The translations under genes were made by a program, and so were the position numbers. Positions 15,030 to 23,870 of a stretch of 38,556 nt of DNA are shown one piece after another. Below the pieces are notes generated by a model, which was given only the letters and a program-made list of their open reading frames with translations, searched no databases and was not told where the DNA came from. Position 1 is the first letter of the stretch. Every line of letters starts with the position of its first letter. The stretch spans positions 1 to 38,556 of the forward strand of contig PCNA01000017.1 in assembly GCA_002490245.1 (NCBI GenBank), written 5' to 3'. The stretch comes from Candidatus Bathyarchaeota archaeon B24-2 (GTDB taxonomy: Archaea > Thermoproteota > Bathyarchaeia > Bathyarchaeales > B24-2).

Positions 15030-16541
15030 TTGCCTGAGCTGTTGTTGGGCATAGACGTAGGTACGACTAGGGTTAAGGCCGTAGCCTTCAACCTTGAGGG
15101 TGAACCGTTAGCCTCCAGTATAGCTGAGTATGGCATACTAACGCCTAAGCCTGCTTGGGCCGAACAGAAGCCTGAGGTCTGGTGGAGAACACTCAGAGAG
15201 GTCGTTCATAGACTGTTTAAAGACTGCGATGTTCACCCGGGAGACGTTAGAGGGTTAGGTGTCTCGGTCTTAACCCCAGCTCTCGTCCCGGTAGATGAGA
15301 AAGGAAGAGCCTTGAGAAACGCGATACTGATGATCGACCAGAGGGCGGTCGAGGAAGCCGAACTCATTCACAGAGTCGCTGGAAAGGACAAAGTCTTCGA
15401 GATCACGGGAAACAGGATAGCACCAGGCACATATACTGCTCCAAGCATACTATGGATAAAGAGGCATGAACCAGAGGTCTACGAGAAGACCTACAAGTTC
15501 CTCCATGCTAACGGATATATAGTTCACAGGATGACAGGAGCCTTCACAACCGACTATACACAGGCCTCGGCCACCCTGCTACTCGATATAAAGAACGTGA
15601 AGTGGAGTGAAGACTTATGCGAAACCTTAAACATAGACCAGTCCAAGCTTCCTGAAATACGTCCATCCTGGAAGGCTGTAGGTGAACTGACAGAGGAGGC
15701 TGCACGTGAGCTAAACCTGCCTCGAGGGATACCGGTCGCTGCAGGAGCAAACGATACGGCCTGTGCGTGCATAGGAACAGGTGTTGTGGAGGAAGGGATG
15801 GCCCTTGAGTCCATAGGAACCACCATCACCTTGTCTTACATAACCGCTAAACCTTCGTTCGACATAAGGGTGTTGAACAGACTGCATGCTGTCCCCGAAC
15901 GCTACATACTCATGGCCGCCACGTCGACTCCAGGGGCGGCGTACAGGTGGCTGAGAGACCAATTCTATCGAAGGAAATCGGGAGCTACGTATCGCGAGAT
16001 GGACGAGGAAGCTGAAAGAGCACCTCCGGGGTCGAGGGGCCTGATATTCCTGCCATATCTATCAGGTGAGAGGACGCCTATCTGGAACCCCAACGCGAGA
16101 GGTGTACTCTTCGGCTTGACCTTAACCCACACTCGAGGAGACGTAGCTAGAGCGTTCCTCGAAGGCGGAGCGTATTGCGTTAAGGACTGCTTGGAAGTCT
16201 TTAAGTCACGTAAGTTTGAGGTGTCTGAAATTCGGGTGACCGGAGGAGGTGCTAAAAGCCGTCTATGGAGGAGTATAATGGCTGACGTGTTAGGCTTGAC
16301 GCTGAGGGTTCCGAACGTGGAGGAGGCGTCTTGCTTGGGAGCGGCGGTTTTAGGTGGAACTGCTGCGGGGGTGTACGGCGACCCTATAGAAGCGTCGAGG
16401 AGGATCGTTAAGGTCGTAGACGAAGTTAAACCGCGCCTTGGAAACCATGTGAAATATCAGCGTTACTACAAGCTGTTTAAGCGGGTTTACCTTAAACTGG
16501 TCGAGGAGTTCGACGAGCTAAAAGCTTTGGAGGCTTCATAA
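15030..16541 (+). CDS. FGGY-family carbohydrate kinase, xylulokinase-like
   Basis: This 503-residue protein is an FGGY kinase. The N-terminal phosphate loop LLGIDVGTTRVKAVAFNLEG and the C-terminal ATP-binding stretch IRVTGGGAKSRLWRSIMADV mark the two actin-like halves. PAWAEQKPEVWW and AGANDTACACIGTG are typical of the xylulokinase-like branch, and the catalytic Asp is probably in GANDT. The actual sugar (ketopentose, ketohexose or polyol) cannot be read from the sequence. Start is TTG at 15030. Its 3' end overlaps the convergent DhnA-type aldolase gene by six bases; kinase product feeding that aldolase is plausible but inferred. Confidence 0.9.
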   Translation: MPELLLGIDVGTTRVKAVAFNLEGEPLASSIAEYGILTPKPAWAEQKPEVWWRTLREVVHRLFKDCDVHPGDVRGLGVSVLTPALVPVDEKGRALRNAILMIDQRAVEEAELIHRVAGKDKVFEITGNRIAPGTYTAPSILWIKRHEPEVYEKTYKFLHANGYIVHRMTGAFTTDYTQASATLLLDIKNVKWSEDLCETLNIDQSKLPEIRPSWKAVGELTEEAARELNLPRGIPVAAGANDTACACIGTGVVEEGMALESIGTTITLSYITAKPSFDIRVLNRLHAVPERYILMAATSTPGAAYRWLRDQFYRRKSGATYREMDEEAERAPPGSRGLIFLPYLSGERTPIWNPNARGVLFGLTLTHTRGDVARAFLEGGAYCVKDCLEVFKSRKFEVSEIRVTGGGAKSRLWRSIMADVLGLTLRVPNVEEASCLGAAVLGGTAAGVYGDPIEASRRIVKVVDEVKPRLGNHVKYQRYYKLFKRVYLKLVEEFDELKALEAS

Positions 16542-17351
16542 AACAGTCTTAGCTGCTTCCTCAGCCGGCACGTTCTCGTGGACCACCATTCTTATCGCTT
16601 TAGCCATGGCGTCTGGACGCTCATGTGAGAATAGGTTTCTACCGACGGCTACGCCTATTGCTCCTGCCTTAATCGCGTTTTCGACCATTCGCAGAAACTT
16701 TAAGTCGCTCTCGACCTTAGGGCCTCCGGCCTGAATAACCGGGACTGGACAGGTTTCCACGACCTTTCTGAAAGATTCTAAATCGCCGGTATATGAGGTT
16801 TTAACGTAGTCTGCGCCTAGCTCCGCGGCTGCTCTAGCAGCGTAAGCCACCCTATCGGCGTTATACCACTCCTCTTTAGGTATTTCCTCGCCTCTAGGAT
16901 AAGCGTGGACAAAGAGGGGTAGGCCCCACTCCAAGCAGGCCTCGACGAAGAAGCCAGTATTGTTCAGGAGGTTTACCTGAACGTCGCTTCTGTTACCGAA
17001 GAGGAAACCCACGGACACCGCGTCTGCGCCTAGCTTAACGGCTTCCTCGACGGAGCCTATCGGCGCGTCGAAGTGCGGATTGAAAGGAGTGAAGGCGGTT
17101 AATTTAACGATTAAGCCTACGTTCCCTGCGAAGTCGGAGAACAAGCTCTTCACGTTTCCCGGGTTTAAGATAACGGCGTCGGGTTCACCCTCCATTATCT
17201 TACCGAGAGTCCTCTTGAGTTTCCCTATACCTTTAAGGTGTGGGCCATGCTGTAACCCATGGTCTAAAGCGGCGATAAATATCCTTCCGGTTTTCCTGTT
17301 TATGAGTCTACCTAACCTATGCTTCTTCGCTACGGCAGACAAGCTCCTCAC
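16536..17351 (-). CDS. Class I aldolase of the DhnA/archaeal FBP-aldolase family
   Basis: The 271-residue TIM-barrel protein has FIAALDHGLQHGP near the N-terminus, ADAVSVGFLFGN, and YVKTSYTGD, whose Lys is the Schiff-base residue of this family. GGPKVESD and AIGVAVGRNLF form the phosphate-binding end. Relatives include archaeal fructose-1,6-bisphosphate aldolase, LsrF and ADH synthase. A sugar-phosphate aldolase is favoured because the neighbours are a sugar kinase and a dehydrogenase; ADH synthase (AroA') cannot be ruled out. Start is GTG at 17351 (TTG at 17342 is an alternative). It follows the dehydrogenase gene by 32 bases, so they likely form an operon. Confidence 0.85.
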   Translation of the reverse strand: MRSLSAVAKKHRLGRLINRKTGRIFIAALDHGLQHGPHLKGIGKLKRTLGKIMEGEPDAVILNPGNVKSLFSDFAGNVGLIVKLTAFTPFNPHFDAPIGSVEEAVKLGADAVSVGFLFGNRSDVQVNLLNNTGFFVEACLEWGLPLFVHAYPRGEEIPKEEWYNADRVAYAARAAAELGADYVKTSYTGDLESFRKVVETCPVPVIQAGGPKVESDLKFLRMVENAIKAGAIGVAVGRNLFSHERPDAMAKAIRMVVHENVPAEEAAKTVL

Positions 17352-17383
17352 CGCCTTTAAGTTCTCTACTTTAAATTTTAGCT

Positions 17384-18439
17384 TTACCCTCTAGAAGCGT
17401 TTATTATTACAGGCTTTAAGCCTTCTAGGCGAATCCTTCTTTCGATGGCCTGCTTCACTTCGCTTAAAGGGAACTCGCCTGTAAGTAGGGGTCTAAGGTT
17501 TATTCTGCCGTCCGCGATCATCTTTAAAGCCCTCTTAAAGACTGTGAGGGGTGCATTCTGGCTTGCTGTGACGTGAAGCATCTTATAGTGTATCAGGTTA
17601 AGGTCGAGGGAAGCCTTAGAGTTCAAGGGGAAGCCTGCGAAGAGGTTTAGGCGGCCCTTCTTCCTGAGCGCCTTTAAAGCTTCTTCGACGACTCCGGGTA
17701 CTCCAACGCTCAGTATGGCGGCGTCCACTCCCAAACCTTCAGTCTCGCTCATAACGCGTTCGATAAGGCTCTCCTCCCGTGGATTCACGACTACGTCTGC
17801 GCCTAGCCTCTTGGCTAACTTAAGTCTATCTTCGTCTACCTCGCTAACGATGAGCTTTCCTACACCTGAACGTTTAGCCACCAACAGTAACATCAAACCC
17901 ATCGGCCCCGCACCTATTATCAACAGCGACTCTCCGACCTTCAAGTTCAGAACTTCTACACCGTTTATACTACATCCCAGAGGTTCGGTAAGCGCGGCTT
18001 CCTCAGGGGGAATCTTCTCGGGAACTCTAACGACGTTACCTAGCCTGACCAGCTTCGACGGAACTAGAACATACTCGGCGAAGGCTCCGTTATAGTCGTA
18101 GCCGAAGGTCTTCCTGTTCGCACACATGTTCTGGTGGCCTGTTTGACAATAGAAGCATGAACCGCAAAAGACGACTGGATAAACGGTTACCATATCACCG
18201 ACCGAGAAGCCTTCGACTCCTTCACCCATCTCCGATATCTCACCGACGAACTCATGTCCCAAGACGGTTCCAGGCTTGGCTTTCTTCTCTCCCTTAAAGA
18301 CCCTCACATCAGACGCGCAGACAGAGGATCGCACAACCTTTACGAGTATATCTCCAGACCTAACCTTTGGTATAGGTGTTTTCTCGAACCTCAAGTCTCG
18401 AGGTCCATAATAGACGTTCGCCATCATAGTCTTAACCAT
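17384..18439 (-). CDS. Zinc-dependent MDR alcohol/sugar dehydrogenase
   Basis: The 351-residue protein is a medium-chain dehydrogenase. Catalytic zinc ligands are the Cys in SSVCASDV, the GHE motif in VLGHEFVG, and a later Glu; the structural zinc motif is CGSCFYCQTGHQNMC. The Rossmann motif is IIGAGPMGLMLLLVAKRSGV, and the acidic residue in SEVDEDRLKLA favours NAD. It resembles threonine, sorbitol and galactitol dehydrogenases; the sugar-gene setting favours a polyol or aldose substrate. AGGAGGG lies nine bases before the ATG at 18439, and a TATA-like ACTATAAAG lies at about 18499-18512. It is divergent from the KDG-aldolase-like gene and upstream of the DhnA aldolase. Confidence 0.88.
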   Translation of the reverse strand: MVKTMMANVYYGPRDLRFEKTPIPKVRSGDILVKVVRSSVCASDVRVFKGEKKAKPGTVLGHEFVGEISEMGEGVEGFSVGDMVTVYPVVFCGSCFYCQTGHQNMCANRKTFGYDYNGAFAEYVLVPSKLVRLGNVVRVPEKIPPEEAALTEPLGCSINGVEVLNLKVGESLLIIGAGPMGLMLLLVAKRSGVGKLIVSEVDEDRLKLAKRLGADVVVNPREESLIERVMSETEGLGVDAAILSVGVPGVVEEALKALRKKGRLNLFAGFPLNSKASLDLNLIHYKMLHVTASQNAPLTVFKRALKMIADGRINLRPLLTGEFPLSEVKQAIERRIRLEGLKPVIINASRG

Positions 18440-18652
18440 ATTGCCGCACCCTCCTTTCTGATAGACGACGACCTTTACCTATCCATATAGAGGTCTAGGC
18501 TTTATAGTCTTCTTTATCCTCGAAATAAACTTTAATAGAGGTTTACGGTCGGGGAGAAGGATTCTGAGCTTTCGCCTTCCAAGAACCGCGGCTTAACGTT
18601 AGAGAGCCTTTATATTCAAGGTTGAACGTAAAAGGAAATGGAGGAATACTTA
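18440..18652. promoter_or_regulatory. Divergent promoter region with a TTCAA-GG-TTGAA palindrome
   Basis: Minus-strand ACTATAAAG near 18499-18512 is the likely TATA box for the dehydrogenase; plus-strand CCTTTATATTC at 18608-18617 is that of the KDG-aldolase-like gene. Directly downstream of the latter, TTCAAGGTTGAA (18616-18627) is a perfect inverted repeat where a repressor could bind. The 12 bases AAGGTTGAACGT (18618-18629) recur at 31149-31160. Confidence 0.45.
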
Positions 18653-19534
18653 ATGAAGAGCCGTATTAAAGGTGTAATCCCGCCCCTCACAACCCCCTTT
18701 ACAGAGGAGGAGGAAGTCTACGAGGAGGGATTAAGGAACCTTTTAGACTTCCAAATCGAGAGAGGTATACATGGAGTCTTCCTATGCGGCACCTACGGTT
18801 CAGGTCCACTCATGTCGCTCGAGCAGCGTAAGAAAGTAGTAGAAATAGCGATGGATCAAATTAAGGGACGAATAGCGGTCATAGCCCATGTGGGCACAAC
18901 CAACACGCGAGACACCATAGAGCTAGCTAGACATGCCGAAGAGAATGGTGTGGACGCGGTAGCCTCCGTTCCTCCATACTACTATAGACACGACGAGCAG
19001 ACGGTTCTCGAGTATTTCAGAAACCTAGTTAACGCAGTCGATATTCCCGTGTATGTATATAACAATCCTAAGACCTCGGGTTTCACGGTGACTCCATCGA
19101 CGCTCGCGAAGCTAGCAGACTTAGGAGTGAAGGGGATAAAGGATAGTGGGTTCAACCTCATCGAGTTTTCACACTTCATCCTCAGGGAAGAGTTCAACTT
19201 CATAATAGGGACTGAAGCGTTGTTCCTTCCAGCCATGCTTCTGGGAGCGAGCGGATGCATTTCTGGACTAGCAAACGTTTTCCCCGAGCTAGTGGTCGAG
19301 CTATACGACGCCATAGTAGAGAAGAAGTATGAGAAAGCGGCTGAGCTACAGTTAAAGGTTAACAAGGCTCGGCAGATACTCCATATACCGAGGTCGACCA
19401 ACGCCGCATGCTACGCTATGCTGAGGGAGAGAGGAGTCGACGTAGGAGTGCCTAAACGCCCAGTCTTACCGGTACCAGAAGAAAGTGTGAAGTTGATGAA
19501 AGAGGAGTTCGCTAAGATTGGGTTGAATGTTTAG
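18653..19534 (+). CDS. DapA-superfamily aldolase, 2-keto-3-deoxygluconate aldolase-like
   Basis: This N-acetylneuraminate lyase/DHDPS-superfamily TIM barrel has the Schiff-base Lys at K163 (GVKGIKDSG) and catalytic Tyr Y136 in VYVYNNPKTSGF. The substrate loop reads CGTYGSGPLMSLEQR instead of the GTTGE of DHDPS, close to archaeal KDG aldolases, so cleavage of 2-keto-3-deoxy sugar acids to pyruvate and an aldehyde is the likely role. I chose the ATG at 18653 because GGAGG lies eight bases upstream; an ATG at 18638 would add five residues. The KDG kinase gene follows 54 bases downstream on the same strand, supporting an Entner-Doudoroff-type function. Confidence 0.85.
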   Translation: MKSRIKGVIPPLTTPFTEEEEVYEEGLRNLLDFQIERGIHGVFLCGTYGSGPLMSLEQRKKVVEIAMDQIKGRIAVIAHVGTTNTRDTIELARHAEENGVDAVASVPPYYYRHDEQTVLEYFRNLVNAVDIPVYVYNNPKTSGFTVTPSTLAKLADLGVKGIKDSGFNLIEFSHFILREEFNFIIGTEALFLPAMLLGASGCISGLANVFPELVVELYDAIVEKKYEKAAELQLKVNKARQILHIPRSTNAACYAMLRERGVDVGVPKRPVLPVPEESVKLMKEEFAKIGLNV

Positions 19535-19588
19535 ATTTTAGTCCACATCCGCTTTCTTTTTTATTTCTTGAATTGAGGGTGAAGGTGT

Positions 19589-20551
19589 ATGTTCGGTCAG
19601 GTGGAAGTGGTAACGATAGGGGAAACCATGCTGATGCTTACTCCGCCACGTTTCCACTTGATAGAGAATTGCGAGAACTTTAGGGTGATGATCGGCGGGT
19701 CGGAGGCTAACGTCGCTATAGGCCTCCAGAGGCTAGGGGTGAGGAGCGGCTGGATAAGTAAGGTCGTCGATAACGCTCTAGGTAGGAGGATAGTTAACGA
19801 GATCCGCGGGTATGGTGTAGACGTTTCACGGGTAGTTTGGACGGATAAGGGGCGAGTAGGCCTCTTCTTCGTCGAGTTTGGGGTTGAACCTAGACCCTCG
19901 AAGACCATATATGACCGTGCAGGCTCCGCCGTAACCACGCTTAAGCCTGAGGAAGTAGACTGGGAGTACGTTAAGCAGGCAAAGATCCTTCATCAGACCG
20001 GAATCACGCCTGCACTTAGTGAGGTCTGCGAGAAACTAACCTTGAAGGCTGCGGAGAAGGCTAGAGAGATGGGACTTAAAAACTCTTTCGACGTTAACTA
20101 CCGCTCGTTACTCTGGAAGCCGGAGGAGATGAGAAAGACGTTAAGCAGGATTCTACCCTACGTCGACATCTTAATATCCACCTTAAGAGACGCTCATCTC
20201 CTCATAGAGGATGAACCGTCTCCGGAGGATACGGCAGCTAGGTTGAAGAAGGAGTATGGAAGTGAGGTGGTAGTCATCACGCTTGGGGAGAAGGGGAGCC
20301 TAGCCTTAAGCGATAGAGTATACCATGGGAGAAGCTATAGGCTAAAGGAGGTAAACCGTTTAGGTACAGGGGACGCTTTCGACGCGGGTTTCATCTATGG
20401 ATACTTGAAGGGGAACGTGCAGGTTGGGTTAGAGTACGCCGCCGCCATGGCAGCCCTTAAGTTCACGGTTCCACAGAACATACCGCTCATAACTAGGGAG
20501 GACGTAGAAAACCTAATCGGCGGGGTACAAGAGAGAGATATCAGACGGTGA
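19589..20551 (+). CDS. PfkB-family sugar kinase, probable 2-keto-3-deoxygluconate kinase
   Basis: The 320-residue ribokinase-fold protein has MIGGSEANVAIGLQRLG near the N-terminus and the PfkB signature NRLGTGDAFDAGF with catalytic D262. FDVNYRSLLWKPEE is typical of KDG kinases. It would phosphorylate 2-keto-3-deoxygluconate or a related acid to the 6-phospho form. It follows the KDG-aldolase-like gene, giving a branched or semi-phosphorylative pathway. GGTGAAGG precedes the ATG at 19589. A T-rich run at 19554-19566 in the gap could end part of the upstream transcript. The precise sugar acid is inferred. Confidence 0.87.
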   Translation: MFGQVEVVTIGETMLMLTPPRFHLIENCENFRVMIGGSEANVAIGLQRLGVRSGWISKVVDNALGRRIVNEIRGYGVDVSRVVWTDKGRVGLFFVEFGVEPRPSKTIYDRAGSAVTTLKPEEVDWEYVKQAKILHQTGITPALSEVCEKLTLKAAEKAREMGLKNSFDVNYRSLLWKPEEMRKTLSRILPYVDILISTLRDAHLLIEDEPSPEDTAARLKKEYGSEVVVITLGEKGSLALSDRVYHGRSYRLKEVNRLGTGDAFDAGFIYGYLKGNVQVGLEYAAAMAALKFTVPQNIPLITREDVENLIGGVQERDIRR

Positions 20552-20570
20552 AGAATCATAGGTAACTTAC

Positions 20571-21536
20571 CTACTTCGAACGGTTTAACTCCTCGATGAG
20601 CTCTCTGGCAGCAAGCCTAACGGACTCTCTACAGTTATGTCTAGGTCGCCAGCCTAAGGCTTTAAGCTTACTTATGTCGAGTAACATGTTCTTAACGTCT
20701 CCAACCCATCCACGCCCATCCTCGAGGCCTCCCACGTAAGCGACCTTAACACCTTTTAGGCCCATCTCCTCGATAACTATTTCAGCTATTTCCCTCACCT
20801 CTAGCTGGTCTTCCGCACCTACGTTTAGGATAGCCACCTGCTCTTCAGACTTCTCTAAGCCGACCATCATGGCCTCTATGCAGTCCTTCACGTAGAGGTA
20901 AGACTTGTTTTGTCTCCCGTCTCCAAGCACCCTAAGTTCCTTCGGGTTACTTTTCAACTTCTTTATGAAGTCGTATATGATCCCGTGTCTGCTTCTAGGC
21001 CCCACTATGTTCGCAAGCCTGTAGATTAGGGCCCTAAACCCGTAGGTGTATGCATACGCCATTATTAGAGATTCGCAGGCCAGTTTGGACGCACCATAAA
21101 CAGATATGGGCTTTAGAGGCCCATAATCCTCTGGGGTCGGAATCACCGTTGCTTCACCGTAAACCGTCGAAGTGGACGTGAAGACCAGCGTATCGGCCTC
21201 TCCGACCTTCCTAACGGCCTCTAGCAGATTAAAGGTAGCCTCCACGTTCTGTCTATAGTGGACTTCAGGTCTTCTTGTGCCCACTCTGACTTCAGGGTTC
21301 GCCGCCAGATGGTAGATTGTGGTGGATTCTTCGACCGCCTTCTTCACGGTTTCGTAATCCAAGAGGTCGCCTTTCACGAACTTAACGTTCGGGTCGTTGA
21401 GGCAGGACTCTAAGTTCTTTAAGTCTCCGCCACTCAGGTTATCTATCACGAGAACCTCGAATCCTCTCGACGCTAACTCCTCCACGAGATGGCTGCCTAT
21501 GAAGCCCGCACCACCTGTTACGAGCGCTCTTCTCAT
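20571..21536 (-). CDS. NAD-dependent sugar-nucleotide epimerase/dehydratase, GalE-like
   Basis: This extended short-chain dehydrogenase of 321 residues has the Rossmann motif TGGAGFIGSHLVEEL, an acidic NAD-binding residue in VLVIDNLSGG, the TSTSTVYGE segment, and the catalytic YGASK motif. The family acts on nucleotide sugars such as UDP-glucose/galactose; the short archaeal form has several activities, so the substrate is left open. The ATG overlaps the stop of the upstream 341-residue gene (ATGA), so the two are co-translated. Confidence 0.88.
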   Translation of the reverse strand: MRRALVTGGAGFIGSHLVEELASRGFEVLVIDNLSGGDLKNLESCLNDPNVKFVKGDLLDYETVKKAVEESTTIYHLAANPEVRVGTRRPEVHYRQNVEATFNLLEAVRKVGEADTLVFTSTSTVYGEATVIPTPEDYGPLKPISVYGASKLACESLIMAYAYTYGFRALIYRLANIVGPRSRHGIIYDFIKKLKSNPKELRVLGDGRQNKSYLYVKDCIEAMMVGLEKSEEQVAILNVGAEDQLEVREIAEIVIEEMGLKGVKVAYVGGLEDGRGWVGDVKNMLLDISKLKALGWRPRHNCRESVRLAARELIEELNRSK

Positions 21537-22558
21537 GAAGACTCCTCATCCAACCCTTTCAGTATTCTCTTCGCTATGGAGAAGTCCTCCTCCAACTCCT
21601 CGAGTGAGCCGACGCCTATCATACACGCGTCTACTCCGACCTCGTTAAAGACGAAGTCTAAGGCTTCGGCGGGAGGAATCCTGCCTCCAGCCATAGTCTT
21701 TATAGCTATAACTGGCTTACTAGAGCCTTTAATGGCTTTTAAGGCTAGCTCCCTGTTGGGAAGCATGAGGGCTCCCAGCTTGTTTACAGGTGTTAGGTAA
21801 CCGTCTACCTCTATCTCAGAGTCCTCCAAGATGGGTATGGTGGAACCTGCATGGTGAACCCCGAGGACTATGGTTTCGAAGCCCTCGTTTCGAAGTAGGG
21901 AAACCAGATCCTCTAGGAGGTCTAATCGTCCGCTTATCGCTAAGAAATCGCTTTCCGAGCCCGGTTCGACGAATATGACCTTAAAGTCTCTAAAGCAATC
22001 TAGGCAATCTTTAACCCTGTCGAAGTCGATCTCTAACTTATCGAGCTCATCTCTATCATATCCGCCTAGATGGTCGACCGTATATCGAAACCTCTTTTTC
22101 CAACCTTTTCTGCATAGGAGGATCGGGTCGTTGAGGTAACGTTCTAGAACGCTCTCTCCGACAAGTTTCGCCTCATAATTCAAGTATGAAGCCCACCTTC
22201 TATAGTCGTCTATACGCTCACCTTCCATCCTTAAGGGTATTCTTAGACAAAAGGTGAGAGCTAACTCGACATCTGTGATCCTCTCGGTCCTTTTTATAGC
22301 CTCTAAAAGCAAGCTCGCCAGTCGACCTTCCATCGAGGGAACGGCGCTGACAGCCGTCGCCCCATAATCCTCTACGGCCTTAACGAGAACTTTGACCGTG
22401 TAGTCGACGTTAGAGAACCTTTCGACGTACAGCCTGTTCTTCGCTTCACCTTGATATGATTCGCCGAGGAACGGTAGGCAGCCGATTATGACCCTAGGGA
22501 CAGGTATTCCGCCGACCCCGACTAGGGGGAAGCCCGAAGCCTCGACATAGCTCCTCAT
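21533..22558 (-). CDS. Uncharacterised protein, probably TIM-barrel
   Basis: I do not recognise this 341-residue protein with certainty. Alternating strand and helix segments such as VPRVIIGCLPFLG, YGATAVSAVPSMEG, FKVIFVEPGS, FETIVLGVHH and KPVIAIKTMAGGRIPPAEAL suggest a (beta-alpha)8 barrel. The C-terminus, VGVDACMIGVGSLEELEEDF, resembles the end of aldo/keto-reductase-like barrels, but no catalytic Asp-Tyr-Lys-His set can be placed. A histidine pair lies in GVHHAGST. It is translationally coupled to the GalE-like gene, which suggests a sugar-related job. Start is ATG at 22558; it may be the first gene of this two-gene unit. Confidence 0.6.
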   Translation of the reverse strand: MRSYVEASGFPLVGVGGIPVPRVIIGCLPFLGESYQGEAKNRLYVERFSNVDYTVKVLVKAVEDYGATAVSAVPSMEGRLASLLLEAIKRTERITDVELALTFCLRIPLRMEGERIDDYRRWASYLNYEAKLVGESVLERYLNDPILLCRKGWKKRFRYTVDHLGGYDRDELDKLEIDFDRVKDCLDCFRDFKVIFVEPGSESDFLAISGRLDLLEDLVSLLRNEGFETIVLGVHHAGSTIPILEDSEIEVDGYLTPVNKLGALMLPNRELALKAIKGSSKPVIAIKTMAGGRIPPAEALDFVFNEVGVDACMIGVGSLEELEEDFSIAKRILKGLDEESS

Positions 22559-22629
22559 AACCGAATCAAATTAAAATTTCAACGAAGACCCTCTAAAGCT
22601 TTTCAGGCTCTTTGAAGGGAAATTCTACA

Positions 22630-23607
22630 TCAGTCTGGGATGTCGAGCTTTAGCTGTCTCTTGAGCGTCTTATACCTGTTTCTGACGGTGACTTCTGTTA
22701 CGTTGGCCGCCTGCGCTATGTCCTTCTGCGTCTTCTTCTCTCCAGAGGCCATGCAGGCTAAGTATAATGCGGCGGCGGCGAGGCCTAGAGGGTCTTTACC
22801 GGCGGAGACCTTCAACTCCTTCGCTCGACGTATGTAGAGTATGGCTAAGCCCTGTGTTTTACCGCTTACACCTATCCTCTCCGCTATCTTAGAGATGTAG
22901 GTCATCGGGTCTGCAACCGGCATCTGGATCTCCAGCTCCCTCAAGAGCAGCCGATAACATCTAGCCACATCCTTCCTGTCGACAAGACTGGCCTCCGCTA
23001 TCTCTCTAAGGGTTCTCGCGGTGTTAGTGGTCCTACAGGCGGCGTAGAGCGAGGCAGCCGCTATAGCGGCTATAGAGCGTCCTCTAACAAGCCCCTTCTC
23101 TAAGGCCTTACGATAGATGACGGCTGCCTTCTCTTTCACCGGACCAGAGACGTAGACTTTATCAGAGAGCCTATCGAGCTCGGACATCGCTTGAGCTAAG
23201 TTTCTGTCGACCGAGGAGTGTACCCGAGACCTGATCTGCCATTTACGTAGCCTGAGCATCTGAAGCCTTGTCGAGAGGGGTAGCCTACGGCCTAGTGCGT
23301 CGCGGTCTATTCTACCGATAGCTGTCGATAAACCTTTATCGTGCACCGAGAAGGATGTCGGAACGCCGACCCTGCTTCTAGAGTTCTTCTCCTCTTGGGT
23401 GAAGGCCCTCCACTCTGGGCCTTTATCCATTATCTGTTCCCTGATCACTAGACCGCATTCTCCGCAGACTATCTCCCCGCTATCGTAATCTTGGATTACG
23501 TTTGAGCTACCACACTCCGGGCAGCTCTCCATAGAGAAGCGTTTACGTCTAATCGGCCTCAGGGAACTCCTCTTCTTCTCCGCATAGGAAATGACCAACT
23601 TTTTCAC
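22630..23607 (-). CDS. tfb: Transcription initiation factor B (TFB)
   Basis: This is the archaeal TFIIB homologue that bridges TBP-bound promoter DNA and RNA polymerase. The N-terminal zinc ribbon is C29-P-E-C32 ... C48-G-E-C51; the B-reader segment follows (GPEWRAFTQEEKNSRSRVG). Two cyclin-like repeats occupy about residues 125-215 and 220-318, including GRSIAAIAAASLYAACR and LGLAAAALYLACM, and a helix-turn-helix near the end (TEVTVRNRYK) would contact the BRE. The length of 325 residues is slightly long because of about 25 basic residues before the ribbon; M26 is an alternative start. It has its own strong TATA box. Confidence 0.96.
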   Translation of the reverse strand: MKKLVISYAEKKRSSLRPIRRKRFSMESCPECGSSNVIQDYDSGEIVCGECGLVIREQIMDKGPEWRAFTQEEKNSRSRVGVPTSFSVHDKGLSTAIGRIDRDALGRRLPLSTRLQMLRLRKWQIRSRVHSSVDRNLAQAMSELDRLSDKVYVSGPVKEKAAVIYRKALEKGLVRGRSIAAIAAASLYAACRTTNTARTLREIAEASLVDRKDVARCYRLLLRELEIQMPVADPMTYISKIAERIGVSGKTQGLAILYIRRAKELKVSAGKDPLGLAAAALYLACMASGEKKTQKDIAQAANVTEVTVRNRYKTLKRQLKLDIPD

Positions 23608-23663
23608 AGCCCTGCCGACCGCGCTTCAAAATCGTCCATTGAAGTGAACCTCAAAACCCTCTC

Positions 23664-23684
23664 GTTAAATATATAAATTTTTCG
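23664..23684 (-). promoter_or_regulatory. TATA box of tfb
   Basis: Minus-strand AATTTATATATTTAACG at about 23664-23682 is an excellent archaeal TATA element, about 60 bases upstream of the tfb start, giving a predicted leader of 30-35 bases. Confidence 0.55.
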
Positions 23685-23814
23685 GTTAACAATTACTATT
23701 AACGAATCTAGTATTTATAACTTCCCTAAAACTTAAAAAGAAGTGTTGTCGGCTTAACCGAGGACTGCTTGGAACATACCTTTAAATTTTTCGAAGAATC
23801 TAAGGCTAGAACCC

Positions 23815-23838
23815 TTTCTATAAAAAAGTTTTATACGT
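23815..23838 (+). promoter_or_regulatory. Candidate TATA box of the GNAT/M28 pair
   Basis: CTATAAAAAAG followed by TTTTATACG lies 35-55 bases upstream of the TTG at 23871. Its position inside the longer reading frame that could begin at 23769 is one reason to place the start further downstream. Confidence 0.4.
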
Positions 23839-23870
23839 TCACCCCCTTCCTTAACTTTCATGTGTTAAGC

